Origin: Roseateles subflavus
Lineage (GTDB): Bacteria > Pseudomonadota > Gammaproteobacteria > Burkholderiales > Burkholderiaceae_C
Reading direction: 5' to 3'
Length of the DNA: 64,000 bases
Assembly: GCF_030285365.1 (NCBI RefSeq)
Contig: NZ_JASVDS010000001.1
Coordinates: 186,001-250,000 of the forward strand
Shown here: in pieces, positions 33,328 to 43,652 of the stretch
How positions within the stretch are numbered: position 1 is the first letter of the stretch
How the letters are laid out: each line of letters begins with the position of its first letter
Translations under genes and position numbers: made by a program
The notes under the pieces: model-generated
Database searches by the model: none
What the model saw: the letters and a program-made list of their open reading frames with translations, nothing else
What the model was told of the DNA's origin: nothing

Positions 33328-35256
33328 CTAGTCAGCGGCCCCCGCCTGCAGCCGCCGGTACAGCGTCTGCCGTGCGATGCCCAGCTGCCTCGCCGCCGCC
33401 GAGACGTTGCCGCGCGTGTTCTCCAATGCCTGGGCGATGGCCTGCTGGGAGAGCTCGCGCAGGTTCTGCGCCGGCCGCACGGGCCGGGCGACGCGCTGCT
33501 GCAGCGGGGCCACGAGGTCGTCCGGCAGATGCGCCCAGCCGATGCGGCTGTCCTGCGGCGTCAGCAGCGCGACGGCCGTGCGCAACACCTGGTGCAGCTG
33601 GCGCAGGTTGCCGGGCCAGTCGTAGGCCCGCAGCGCCTCGCGCAGGTCCGGCTCCAGGGCCAGGCCCTGGTCGGGCGCGAGGGACTCGATCACGCGGTCG
33701 ACCAGCGCGTCGAGGTCGGTACGCTCCCGCAGCGCGGGCAGCTGCAGCGCCAGGCCGTTGATGCGGTAGTAGAGGTCCGCGCGGAAGCGGCCCTCGCTCA
33801 CGGCCTGAGCCAGCGACTGGTGCGTGGCGCACAGCAGCTGCACGTCGAGGGCGACGGGCGCGCCGCCGCCCAGCGGCTGCACCTCGCGCTCCTGCAGCAC
33901 CCGCAGCAGGCGCGTCTGCAGCGCCAGCGGCATGTCGCCGATCTCATCGAGGAAGAGCGTGCCGCCCTGGGCCTCGCGCAGGCGCCCGGGCGAGCCCTGG
34001 CTGCGCGCGCCGGTGAAGGCGCCGGGCGCGTAGCCGAAGAGCTCGGACTCGATCAGCGACTCCGGCAGCGCCGCGCAGTTGACCGCGACGAAGGGCTTGC
34101 CGCGCCGCGTGCTGACCTCGTGCAGCGCCTTGGCGAAGAGCTCCTTGCCCACGCCGGATTCGCCGAGGATCAGGAGCGGGATGTCCTTGCCGAGCACCCG
34201 ACGGGCCTTGTCGGCCGCCGCGCGCCAGCGCAGGTCCCCGCTGTCGAGGCGCTGCAGCGCATCGGCACGGACCGGTTCCGGCGATGCCGCCCGGGCGGTC
34301 GGGGCAGAGCCCATCGTCACGACCGTCGGCCCACGGCCCTGCAGCTGCCCGTAGAAGACCTCGCCCCGCTGTGTCCGCAGCTGCAGCGGCCGCCCGCCGG
34401 ACTGACGCAGGCTGCCGAGCCAGGCCTGCAGCGCGCGCTCGAACAGCTGCGCCCAGGCCGTCCGCTGCAGGTCGACCGCGCCGAGTCCCAGCAGGGCCAG
34501 GCCCCGCCGGTTCGCACCGACCAGCCAGCCGTCCTCCGAGAAGGCCAGCAGGCCCTGCGCCACCGAGCCGATCCCCTCGGCCTTGGCATGGAACTGCAGC
34601 ACCAGCTGATGCCGGCAGCTGGCCATCACCAGGCTGTTCTCGATCATCCGGGCCGCGGTGCCCACGAGGCCCAGCGTGTGCGGATGGCGGCTGCGCTGCT
34701 CGCCCGAGATGTCGAGGATGCCGGCCAGCTGGCCCTGGGCCGAGAAGATGGGCGCCGCCGCGCAGGTCAGGAAGCCGTTGCGCTCCAGGTAGTGTTCGGC
34801 GCCGTGGATCTCCACCTCCTGCGCCTCGGCCAGGGCCGTGCCGATGGCATTGGTGCCGCGCTGCGACTCGGCCCAGCTCGCGCCGCAGGTCAGGGCCACG
34901 CGCTCGGCCTTGCTGAGGAAGTCCAGATCGCCGCGGGTGTGCATCAGCACGCCCTGCGGATCGGCCAGGATGACCATGCTGTGGCTGTGCCGCACCTGCT
35001 CGAAGAGGTGCTCCATCACCGGCTCGGAGTGGCTGATGAGCTCATGGCTCAGCGCGCGGCTGCGCTGCAGTGCCGGGCCCACGAGGTTGTCCTGGCAATG
35101 CAGGCGGCCGATGGGCGAGAGCCCGGCCGTGAGGCTGCGCTGCCAGGAGCGCGCCAGCAGCGCATCGACGCCGGGGGACGCGGCGAGGCCCTGCTCGGTC
35201 AGCCGCTGCCGGGCCTGGCGCAATTGCTGCGCCGGCACGAGGGGGTGGGAACGCAT
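33328..35256 (-). CDS. sigma-54-dependent AcoR-type transcriptional activator
   Basis: 642 residues. An N-terminal GAF sensor (about 80-215) and a PAS-like segment (about 225-310) precede the sigma-54 activator AAA+ domain: Walker A GESGVGKE 365-372, the sigma-54 contact GAFTGA 412-417, Walker B TLFLDEIGD about 433-441. A Fis-type helix-turn-helix ends the protein (VSAAARQLGIARQTLYRRLQ). AcoR relatives respond to acetoin or alcohol-derived signals. It faces the aldehyde dehydrogenase gene, whose upstream region carries a -24/-12 promoter and dyads, so it most likely controls that operon. Confidence 0.9.
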   Translation of the reverse strand: MRSHPLVPAQQLRQARQRLTEQGLAASPGVDALLARSWQRSLTAGLSPIGRLHCQDNLVGPALQRSRALSHELISHSEPVMEHLFEQVRHSHSMVILADPQGVLMHTRGDLDFLSKAERVALTCGASWAESQRGTNAIGTALAEAQEVEIHGAEHYLERNGFLTCAAAPIFSAQGQLAGILDISGEQRSRHPHTLGLVGTAARMIENSLVMASCRHQLVLQFHAKAEGIGSVAQGLLAFSEDGWLVGANRRGLALLGLGAVDLQRTAWAQLFERALQAWLGSLRQSGGRPLQLRTQRGEVFYGQLQGRGPTVVTMGSAPTARAASPEPVRADALQRLDSGDLRWRAAADKARRVLGKDIPLLILGESGVGKELFAKALHEVSTRRGKPFVAVNCAALPESLIESELFGYAPGAFTGARSQGSPGRLREAQGGTLFLDEIGDMPLALQTRLLRVLQEREVQPLGGGAPVALDVQLLCATHQSLAQAVSEGRFRADLYYRINGLALQLPALRERTDLDALVDRVIESLAPDQGLALEPDLREALRAYDWPGNLRQLHQVLRTAVALLTPQDSRIGWAHLPDDLVAPLQQRVARPVRPAQNLRELSQQAIAQALENTRGNVSAAARQLGIARQTLYRRLQAGAAD

Positions 35257-35353
35257 GCTTGTCTCCGTGCGCGGGTGGGCCCGCGGTCTGTGGCGTGGAG
35301 TCTAGGAGGCCTGGACGCCCGCGCCGCGGCGAGCCGACAGACGGCTGCGCGAG

Positions 35354-35385
35354 TGTCGCAATTAGTGACAGGTGTCGCTGACACC
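35354..35385. promoter_or_regulatory. candidate upstream activator sites (two adjacent dyads)
   Basis: 35354-35370 is TGTCGC, 5 bases, GTGACA (near-palindromic). 35371-35385 is GGTGTC, GCT, GACACC, a perfect 6-base dyad. They lie about 120-150 bases upstream of the sigma-54 promoter, a normal distance for enhancer sites of a Fis-type activator. A weaker AGGC/GCCT dyad lies at about 35395. Confidence 0.6.
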
Positions 35386-35504
35386 GGGCGGACAGGCGTG
35401 ACAGCCTGCGCGGGCCTCACCCCCCCCGAGGAAAACCCGCGGTGGCCCGCAAATAGTCAGCCATATCAAGCACTTGGCGCCCTGGCAGCGGGTGGGCGCG
35501 CCGC

Positions 35505-35519
35505 TGGCATCGCCCTTGC
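35505..35519 (+). promoter_or_regulatory. sigma-54 (-24/-12) promoter of the aldehyde dehydrogenase operon
   Basis: TGGCAT, 5 bases, TTGC: the GG and GC pairs have the exact spacing of the RpoN consensus TGGCAC-N5-TTGC, with one mismatch. It should start transcription near 35531, about 75 bases before the aldehyde dehydrogenase ATG. Confidence 0.75.
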
Positions 35520-35605
35520 AAAGGCAGGGGCGGAGCCGGCCGCGACCGAGCACCACCACTGCCACACCCTCGAGCCTTCGACAGGCCACCTTTTCGGAGA
35601 CAAGC

Positions 35606-37126
<1,521 letters not shown>

Positions 37127-37151
37127 TGCCGGACTCGCTCATCGCGTGAGC

Positions 37152-37179
37152 CAGGGGAGCGGAGCGATCCGCTCCCCTG
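37152..37179 (+). terminator. strong hairpin between the aldehyde dehydrogenase and DUF779 genes
   Basis: Perfect 12-base arms CAGGGGAGCGGA / TCCGCTCCCCTG around GCGA, 25 bases after the dehydrogenase stop. There is no long T-run, so it may slow rather than end transcription, or protect the upstream mRNA. Confidence 0.6.
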
Positions 37180-37207
37180 TGTCCTTGACGAACTCCGGGA
37201 GCCCGAC

Positions 37208-37600
37208 ATGGCTGACACCGACCCTCCCCGCGTCGTGGCCACGGACGCCGCGCTGGACCTCATCCGCCGGCTGCAGGCCGAGCACGGCCCGGCGCTGATG
37301 TTCCACCAGAGCGGCGGCTGCTGCGACAACAGCGCCGCCAACTGCTACCTGCCCACGGACCTCACCATCGGCGCGCAGGACGTGCACCTCGGCGAGGTCG
37401 GCGGCGTGCCGTTCTACATCGGCAAGCTGCAATACGAGTACTGGAAGCACACGCAGCTGATCCTCGACGTCATCGAGGGCCACGGCGGCACCTTCTCGCT
37501 GGAGGGCTCGACCGGCCTGGCCTTCCACACCCGCTCGCGGCTGTTCACCGACGAGGAATGGGCGCAGATCGCGGCGCAGGTCGAGCGGGACCTGGCCTGA
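37208..37600 (+). CDS. DUF779 domain-containing protein
   Basis: 130 residues with the family hallmark MFHQSGGCCDNSAANCY (two adjacent cysteines plus a third) and FYIGKLQYEYWKHTQLILDV. DUF779 genes commonly follow ExaC/AcoD-type aldehyde dehydrogenases, as here; the role is unknown, and the conserved cysteines suggest metal or redox chemistry. GGGAG upstream of the ATG. Confidence 0.85.
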   Translation: MADTDPPRVVATDAALDLIRRLQAEHGPALMFHQSGGCCDNSAANCYLPTDLTIGAQDVHLGEVGGVPFYIGKLQYEYWKHTQLILDVIEGHGGTFSLEGSTGLAFHTRSRLFTDEEWAQIAAQVERDLA

Positions 37601-37615
37601 GGCCGGGACGCCGGC

Positions 37616-38542
37616 TCAGGCCGCCGGTGCGCGGTAGACGAGCACCTTGAGCGCGCGCTCCGGGTCGGCGTCGGCGAAGGCCGGCGGATTGGCGAGTCGC
37701 TCGACGAAGCGCAGGTCCGGCACCAGCTCGGCCATCTGGTCCTTCAGAAAGGCCGTGTCGAGCTTGGGCGTGTTCAGGCACAGCAGCGCCTCACCGCTCG
37801 GCGCCAGCAGCTCCGGCAGGCGGCGCATCAGCCGGGCGTAGTCCTTGGTCGCCACGAAGCTGCCTTTCTGGAAGCTCGGCGGGTCCAGAATGACGAGGCC
37901 GTAGGGCCCGCCGCGCTTGAGCTTGGCCCAGGAATTGAAGATGTCGTGGGCCAGGTAGCTGGCGCGGCCCTTGTCCAGCCCGTTGAGCTCATGGTTGCGG
38001 CGCCCGATGGACAGCGCCCCGGACGCCATGTCCACGTTGATCACCTCGGCCGCCCCACCCTGCAGCGCCGCGACGGAGAAGGCGCAGGTGTAGGCGAAGA
38101 GGTTCAGCACGCGCAGGCCCGGCTGCGCCTCGGCGCGCCCGCGCACCCAGCGCCGGCCCTCGGCCATGTCGAGGAAGAGGCCGTGGTTCTGGCCCTTCAG
38201 CACGTGCACGGCGTAGCGCGCCCCCTGCTCGCTCACGACATGCGGCTCGGGCACGCTGCCGGCCATCAGGTGCGTCTCGACCTGGTGCTCCTGCCGGCAC
38301 TGGAAGACCCAGTTCAGCGCCTGCCCGGGCGCGATCTGCGCCCAGCGGGCCGCGAGCGCCTCGCCGACGGCGGCCACCTCCGACGCCGGCACGGCCTGGA
38401 AGCTGGTCAGCACGAAGACCGGCTCGAACCAGTCCAGCACCCAGTGCTCGCAGCCCGGATGCCGGCCCCCGCGGCCGTGGAAGAGGCGGCCGGCGTCGGC
38501 GGGGAGCGCCATCGTGGCGAGGGTGTCGAGCAGGGCTTGCAT
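37616..38542 (-). CDS. class I SAM-dependent rRNA methyltransferase (RlmI-like)
   Basis: 308 residues. SAM-binding region VLNLFAYTCAFSVAALQGGA, then VNVDMASGAL, and the target-base motif ILDPPSF near residue 220 as in m5C rRNA methyltransferases of the RlmI/RlmK group. No PUA domain is present: the first about 90 residues are not recognisable, so it is shorter than RlmI (about 400). Target RNA unknown. The start at 38542 avoids an implausible 28-residue Arg-rich extension. Confidence 0.75.
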   Translation of the reverse strand: MQALLDTLATMALPADAGRLFHGRGGRHPGCEHWVLDWFEPVFVLTSFQAVPASEVAAVGEALAARWAQIAPGQALNWVFQCRQEHQVETHLMAGSVPEPHVVSEQGARYAVHVLKGQNHGLFLDMAEGRRWVRGRAEAQPGLRVLNLFAYTCAFSVAALQGGAAEVINVDMASGALSIGRRNHELNGLDKGRASYLAHDIFNSWAKLKRGGPYGLVILDPPSFQKGSFVATKDYARLMRRLPELLAPSGEALLCLNTPKLDTAFLKDQMAELVPDLRFVERLANPPAFADADPERALKVLVYRAPAA

Positions 38543-38598
38543 GGGCGATCGGGAGCGCAAAGCCTGGCATTGTCGGCGCAAGGCCGGGCACCGGGGCG

Positions 38599-40194
38599 TC
38601 AGTACGGCTGCATCACCTGCTGCCACAGCCGCTCGCGCAGGCGCTCGGCTTGCGCCACCGGCAGGCAGGGGATGTCGAGCGCACGGCTCGTCTTCGAACT
38701 GCCCTGGCTGTCACCGCGCAGGTGGCACAGGCCCAGGCTGCGGTCCAGGGCGGAACTGTAGAGGCTCAGCTGCTGCAGGCGCGGCCCGGCCACCACCACC
38801 CAGCGGCGCGTCAGCACGCCGTGACGGAAGAGCAGCAGCTCGCCGCATTCGGCGTAGGCCGCGAAGCGGACCCAGGCGCGGCAGTAGGCGGTCAGGCCCA
38901 GGGCGAGCACGGCCGCGCCACCGGCCAGCCCGGCTGCGCCGATCGGCCCGCCCAGCCCCAGCTCCACGCCGACCATCGCCAGCAGCGCGACAGCCAGGAA
39001 GCGCCCGGCGCCCCACAGCTGCCGCCAGAAGGCCTGGGGCGCGAGCGGCTGCCAGCGCAGCCCGGCCCAGTCCAGCGCTGGCAGGCAGCGTTGCAGCAAG
39101 GCATGCGCCTCGGCAGGCGTCGCGATGGGGGCCAGTTCGTCAAAACGGCCGCTGGCATCGAGCCCGTGGTCGTGGTCATGCGCATCGTGCCCCGCCACGC
39201 TGACCGCGAGACGGCAGCGGCCGAAGCGGCGGTGCAGCCAGGTTTCCACGAGCTCCCAGCGCTGCAGGCGCGGCAGGCGGGCCGACGCCGTCACCTGGGT
39301 GCTGAGGCCGCGATGCATCAGGAGCTTCTCGCCGTCCTGCTCCAGGCGGAAGCCGTGGTAGCGGAAGAAGGCGAGCACCACCGAGAGCAGGCGCACGAAG
39401 AGCAGGAAGGCCAGCACCAGCAGCGCGATCTCCGCGGCCAGCCACAGCCAGTGCCCGCTCTCGAAGAGCCGCTTGAAGGCATCGCGCGCCCAGGCCGTGG
39501 GCACGGACAGCCAGCCGAAGAAGCGCCGGTGCAGCTCTGGCTTCTGCGCGACCGCCGCGAACACGGTGCCCACGACCACCATGCCGCGGTTCGAGATGAG
39601 GCCCAGCCGGAGGATGTCCAGCGGGGCGAGGCGATGCAGCAGGCGAGGCGCTGCCGCGGTGGACACGGCGGGGGCCGGCGTCGCGCCTTCGGGCGGTGAA
39701 GCCTCGGCCGGGACCGTCCGCCCGGCGCCCTTCAGCGCCTCCTCCAGCGCCATCGCCGCCGGCAGGCCCAGCACCTTCATCACCGCCTCAGGCTTGCCGC
39801 CGGCGGCGGACTCCAGATGCACCTCGACCACGCCCAGCAGGCGGTGCGGCAGCTTGCGCAGGCGGCTCGTGTTGTGGATGCGCGCGAGCGGCACGTGGCG
39901 CACGCGGCGCCCGAGCACGCCCTCGTGGATGACCAGCTCCGTGCCCTGCAGGGCGTAGCGGTAGCGGCTGGCCTGCAGCACGGACCAGATCGCCGTGAAG
40001 CCCAGCGGCACCGCGGCCCAGACCTCCCAGCCCGAGCCGCGTCCGAAGACGACGGCCGCCAGCACGGGCAGCGCCACGTGGCGCAGGAGCTGCGCCGCCA
40101 CGAACAGCGCCGACAGCGGGTGCAGCCGCTGCCACTGGCCCGTCGTCAGTGCGTCCGCCTGGCCCTTGCGGCCCGGGTCCTGCGCCTCATTCAT
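38599..40194 (-). CDS. PH-domain membrane protein, YdbT-like
   Basis: 531 residues with about six membrane segments and three bacterial PH (bPH2/DUF304) units. The units are around residues 75-110 (YALQGTELVIHEGVLGRRVR), 275-310 (FRLEQDGEKLLMHRGL) and 455-490 (ECGELLLFRHGVLTRR). YdbT of Bacillus forms a pair with YdbS and gives resistance to certain bacteriocins. Its start overlaps the YdbS-like gene by 8 bases. Confidence 0.85.
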   Translation of the reverse strand: MNEAQDPGRKGQADALTTGQWQRLHPLSALFVAAQLLRHVALPVLAAVVFGRGSGWEVWAAVPLGFTAIWSVLQASRYRYALQGTELVIHEGVLGRRVRHVPLARIHNTSRLRKLPHRLLGVVEVHLESAAGGKPEAVMKVLGLPAAMALEEALKGAGRTVPAEASPPEGATPAPAVSTAAAPRLLHRLAPLDILRLGLISNRGMVVVGTVFAAVAQKPELHRRFFGWLSVPTAWARDAFKRLFESGHWLWLAAEIALLVLAFLLFVRLLSVVLAFFRYHGFRLEQDGEKLLMHRGLSTQVTASARLPRLQRWELVETWLHRRFGRCRLAVSVAGHDAHDHDHGLDASGRFDELAPIATPAEAHALLQRCLPALDWAGLRWQPLAPQAFWRQLWGAGRFLAVALLAMVGVELGLGGPIGAAGLAGGAAVLALGLTAYCRAWVRFAAYAECGELLLFRHGVLTRRWVVVAGPRLQQLSLYSSALDRSLGLCHLRGDSQGSSKTSRALDIPCLPVAQAERLRERLWQQVMQPY

Positions 40195-40690
40195 GCTGAC
40201 CCTGCACGCGCGGCATCAGGGACTCGCGCAGCGCCTGCGCCTCGGCCAGCGGCAGCCCGTGCACGGCGGTCTTGTGGTCGTGCTGGCCGGCCGTGTGCAG
40301 CTCGAGGCGGGCCATGCCCCAGAGCCGCTCCAGCGGCGACTGCTGCAGGTCCAGGTGCTGGAGCCGGGCGATGGGCACCCAGCTTTCGGTGCGCCACCAC
40401 ACCCCGCTGCGCAGCACCAGGCCCTCGCCGACCTGCAGCGCCGCGCCGTAGGCCCGGAAGCGCCAGGCGCCGAAGAGCGCCCCCACGCCGAGGCTGAGCA
40501 GCGCAACGCCCAAGGCGCTGGCCAGCAGCCAGGACCAGGGCCAGGCCTCATCCAGCAGCGACAGCAGGCCGATCAGCCCGCCTCCCAGCACCACGCCCAT
40601 CCACAGCGCGGCACGCAGCTGCCACAGCAGCCGCAGGGCCTCCATCTTGCCCAGCGCCCGTGCGGCGCGGCCCTCCGCCATGCCACTCAT
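40187..40690 (-). CDS. PH-domain membrane protein, YdbS-like
   Basis: 167 residues. Two membrane helices (about 33-75) are followed by one bPH2 unit: YGAALQVGEGLVLRSGVWW, then WVPIARLQHLDLQQSPLER. It pairs with the downstream YdbT-like gene. GAGGAG seven bases before the ATG. Confidence 0.85.
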   Translation of the reverse strand: MSGMAEGRAARALGKMEALRLLWQLRAALWMGVVLGGGLIGLLSLLDEAWPWSWLLASALGVALLSLGVGALFGAWRFRAYGAALQVGEGLVLRSGVWWRTESWVPIARLQHLDLQQSPLERLWGMARLELHTAGQHDHKTAVHGLPLAEAQALRESLMPRVQGQHE

Positions 40691-40767
40691 CTGTCGTGCT
40701 CCTCAGGATCAGCGGGCCTCGGTCGGGCCCGTGGGGTCGTCGGTGCCGGTCTCGGCAGCGGGTCGGC

Positions 40768-41190
40768 TCAGGGCTTGGTGACGCCCAGCAGCTCGACGTC
40801 GAAATACAGCGTCGCGCCAGGCGGGATCACGCCGCCGGCCCCCTTCTCGCCATAGGCGATCGAGGCCGGGCAGGTCAGGCGGGCCTTGCCGCCCACCTTC
40901 ATGCGCTGCACGCCTTCGGTCCAGCACTTGATCACCCGGCCCAGCGGGAACTCGGCCGGCTGGCCGCGGCTCACGGAGCTGTCGAACTCGCGACCGTCCG
41001 CGAAGGTGCCGACGTAGTGCACCCGCACCTTGTCCGCGGCCGTGGGCTGCTCACCGGTCCCGGCCACCAGCTCCTGGTAGACGAGGCCCGTGGCCGTCGT
41101 CACAGGCTCGGCGGCGACGGCCGCGGTCCAGGACAGCGCGAGGCCCAGCAGGGCGGCAAGGGGCATCAGGCGGCGGGCAGGCATCTTCAT
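40768..41190 (-). CDS. periplasmic FKBP-type peptidyl-prolyl cis-trans isomerase
   Basis: 140 residues with a signal peptide (cleavage after AVAA). FKBP core: VRVHYVGTFADGREFDSS, then EFPLGRVIKCWTEGVQRMKVGG, then PASIAYGEKGAGGVIPPGA. It should speed proline isomerisation of exported proteins. The in-frame extension further upstream is Arg/Ala-rich antisense sequence and not part of the gene. Confidence 0.9.
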   Translation of the reverse strand: MKMPARRLMPLAALLGLALSWTAAVAAEPVTTATGLVYQELVAGTGEQPTAADKVRVHYVGTFADGREFDSSVSRGQPAEFPLGRVIKCWTEGVQRMKVGGKARLTCPASIAYGEKGAGGVIPPGATLYFDVELLGVTKP

Positions 41191-41294
41191 GGAGGTCTTC
41201 GAGGGAGTGTCGGAATGCGGCGCATCATGCGGCAAGCGGGCCGGTCCGCCAAGACGGGACGTTCCGGAGTTCGCCCACCTGCGCGCCACCCGCG

Positions 41295-42395
41295 TCAGCT
41301 CGGGTCGGCCGTCCGGAACCGCTCGCGAAGGCCCATCCAGGCCTTGCGGGCCAGATGCGGCACGAGCAGGTGCAGCGGCATGCGCAGCAGGTGCGCGCGC
41401 CAGTAGAGCCGGGTGGCGGCCCGGCGGCGGCGCGCGGCGGAGGCGTCGGCCTCCAGCCCCAGCGCGGTGCACATCCATCGGGCCGGCGCCTGCTGCTGCC
41501 ACCCCGGCAGCGTCACCTCCAGCCCCCGGGACAGGTGGTGCACCAGGGCGTTCGCCGGCTGGACGGCGCACAACGGCGCCAGCGCCTGTGCCAGCACCGG
41601 CAGGAGCTTCAGCGCCGCCGCCCGCGCCAGCAGCGCCTCGGCACGGGCCTCGTCGTCGGTGCCGGGCAGCAAGCCGAGCAAGTCGTGCAGGTCCAGCAGA
41701 TCCCGCCAGGCGTGGTCCAGCTCGCCGTCCAGGCACAGGTGCAGGGCACTGTGCAGGGCAAGATCGACCGGCTGAAGCCGGCGGAAACCGCTGGCGCCGA
41801 TGGGCAGCGAGTCGGCAATCAGGACGTCGCCCGGGCTGTGGAAGCGCGAGCTGCGCGGCGCGATGGCATGGTGGACGTCGAGCACGGAACCGCGCTGCAC
41901 ATGGCGCAGCGGCGGGATCTCGTGCATCCACTGGCGGTAGTAGCGCTGGTTGTAGGCCTGGCGTTCCTCGCTGATCCAGCCATGCGCCATCAACGCGGAT
42001 TCCACCGCGGCCAGCTGGCCCTCGGGCACCAGCAGGTCGATGTCCGAGAAGCTGCGCCCCCGGGACGGCGGCAGCTCGGCCAGCAGGTAGGCCGCCCCCT
42101 TGAGCAGCAGCACCGGCTGGCCCAGCGGCTGCAGGGCCTCGCGCACCGCCAGCAGCTCGTGCCGCACCTCGTGGCGATGCCGATCCAGCACCCGCAGGCT
42201 GGCTTCCAACGCGGTCCGGACCTGCGCCGGCAGCTGCGGCATCAGACCCTGCGCCTGCAGCCGCCAGGCCAGGCGCCCCAGCAGACGGCCGCCACGCGCC
42301 TGGCCGAGCAGGCGTTCCCAGTCCCGGCCCTCGAAGCCCGCGGGCAGCGTCCCCTCCAGCAGCAGGCGCAGCAAGGGCATCGTGGGGGCCGTCAT
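41295..42395 (-). CDS. nucleotidyltransferase of an HPr-rel-A cassette (NTP_transf_5 type)
   Basis: 366 residues. The nucleotidyltransferase core is visible as LLLKGAAYLL (Lys99, Gly100) and the Asp pair in SFSDIDLLVP (D118, D120), preceded by RGR. This is the PF14907 family found with HprK-related kinases and PqqD-like proteins. It could transfer a nucleotide to a protein or small molecule. The ATG overlaps the stop of the kinase gene (TGATG), so the two are co-translated. It is the last gene of a four-gene cassette read leftward. Confidence 0.85.
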   Translation of the reverse strand: MTAPTMPLLRLLLEGTLPAGFEGRDWERLLGQARGGRLLGRLAWRLQAQGLMPQLPAQVRTALEASLRVLDRHRHEVRHELLAVREALQPLGQPVLLLKGAAYLLAELPPSRGRSFSDIDLLVPEGQLAAVESALMAHGWISEERQAYNQRYYRQWMHEIPPLRHVQRGSVLDVHHAIAPRSSRFHSPGDVLIADSLPIGASGFRRLQPVDLALHSALHLCLDGELDHAWRDLLDLHDLLGLLPGTDDEARAEALLARAAALKLLPVLAQALAPLCAVQPANALVHHLSRGLEVTLPGWQQQAPARWMCTALGLEADASAARRRRAATRLYWRAHLLRMPLHLLVPHLARKAWMGLRERFRTADPS

Positions 42396-43324
42396 CAAGC
42401 AGCCTCCGGCTCAGGCAGGCCGTCGAGCAGATCGCTCAGGCGCGGAATGGCGTCATGAAGGTCGGAGTAGCGCAGCTCGTAGCAGTCGCAGCGCTCCAGC
42501 ATCGCCCCGAGCACCTCGAAGCCCTGCAGGCCGAGGACGAGGTAGTTGAAGGCGTTCTTGCCGAGCTCGATCATGGCCGGCGCCTTGGGCAGCGGCGTGA
42601 GGCGCGTCGGCTCGCCGGCGGCGTAGCGCGGGAAGATGACGAGGCGCGGGCTGGCGCTCTCCTGCATGCGCTCGACATGCGCCTGCGGCACGCGCATGTG
42701 CACCACATCGCCCTTGGTCGTGCCCCGCGTCACCGCGCCGAACACGGCCTGCGGCGCATAGCGGCGGATGACGTCCAGCGAGTTGTTCTTGAGGCTCACC
42801 GGCCGGGCGGCGGCATGGATGCGGCGGTCGGCGAGATCCACCAGACACAGCTCGTCGGTCATCAGCCGCCAGTCGCTGTGCGTCAGGGCGGCGCACAGCG
42901 TGCTCTTGCCCGATCCGGGCGGCGCAGGCATCACCAGGGCGCGACCGCCGCGCTCCAGCACGGCCGCATGCAGCATCAGGTACTGGTGGGCGCGCATGCT
43001 CACGCACCAGTTCATCGCCCATTCCATCTGGGCGAAGGCGTGGGACTGCGGCAGCGGCTCGAAGGGGCGCTCGCCATCGGAGCTGAAGCGCACCTGGCGC
43101 CGCCACCAGCGGTGCAGGCCGCGGCCATGGTCCAGCTGCAAGGGGAAGTCGGCGAAGCTCTGCGGCGGCAGGCAGGGGTAGCCGCCATAGAGCTGCCACA
43201 GGCCCTGCTCGATCTGCGCAAGCGGGCTCTGGAGGCGGTAGCGGAAGACTCCCGCCTGCAGGACGAGGTCCCCCCGGTGCAGCCGGGTGCGGAAGTCGGC
43301 CGGCGCCAGCTGCTCAAGCTTCAT
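42395..43324 (-). CDS. HprK-related kinase A
   Basis: 309 residues. P-loop PAPPGSGKST at 133-142 (Lys140, Ser141), a Walker-B-like DEL at 157-159 and a conserved His in LMLHAAVLE (His119), all in HprK order. The segment GTTKGDVVHM near 201-210 is typical of the HPr-rel-A kinase group. Canonical HprK phosphorylates a serine of HPr; no HPr gene is nearby, so another substrate is expected. Its start lies inside the end of the PqqD-like gene (11-base overlap). Confidence 0.88.
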   Translation of the reverse strand: MKLEQLAPADFRTRLHRGDLVLQAGVFRYRLQSPLAQIEQGLWQLYGGYPCLPPQSFADFPLQLDHGRGLHRWWRRQVRFSSDGERPFEPLPQSHAFAQMEWAMNWCVSMRAHQYLMLHAAVLERGGRALVMPAPPGSGKSTLCAALTHSDWRLMTDELCLVDLADRRIHAAARPVSLKNNSLDVIRRYAPQAVFGAVTRGTTKGDVVHMRVPQAHVERMQESASPRLVIFPRYAAGEPTRLTPLPKAPAMIELGKNAFNYLVLGLQGFEVLGAMLERCDCYELRYSDLHDAIPRLSDLLDGLPEPEAA

Positions 43325-43637
43325 GCGGGGAGTGTCTCAGCAGGCCCTGCTCGACGAGAAAGCCCAGGCCCTGGACGAGGCCCGGCCAGAACTCGTCGGG
43401 CAGCGGGCGCTCCAGCAGCAAGGGCAGGCGGTGCTGCAGGTCCGTCAGTGTGGCGGGGGCCTGCTCGATCTCCATCACCGCGGCGGCGAGGAGCCCATCG
43501 AGCTGCAGCGTCTGGCCGCTGCCGTTGTCGAACAGCACCCAGTCCTCGCCCCAGCTGCGCCAGTGGAGCTCGGCCAGCGGCGGCAGGGACCAGCACCCCT
43601 CCCTTGCGGAGGCGGGCGACCAGGCCGGATCTGCCAC
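43314..43637 (-). CDS. PqqD-like peptide chaperone of the HPr-rel-A cassette
   Basis: 107 residues. PqqD-type winged helix core: WVLFDNGSGQTLQLDGLLAA followed by LTDLQHRLPLLL and a closing LGFLVEQGLL. PqqD-like domains (RRE folds) bind leader peptides of substrates for modifying enzymes. The start is GTG, 15 bases after the stop of the Tat-signal protein, and its end overlaps the kinase gene, so all four genes are one transcript. Confidence 0.85.
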   Translation of the reverse strand: MADPAWSPASAREGCWSLPPLAELHWRSWGEDWVLFDNGSGQTLQLDGLLAAAVMEIEQAPATLTDLQHRLPLLLERPLPDEFWPGLVQGLGFLVEQGLLRHSPHEA

Positions 43638-43652
43638 GCTGGGGGCGATGGC

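Noticed and set aside
33301-35400. Open frame antisense to the sigma-54 activator
   Set aside because: Mirror of a fully assigned gene; no start signal or domain.
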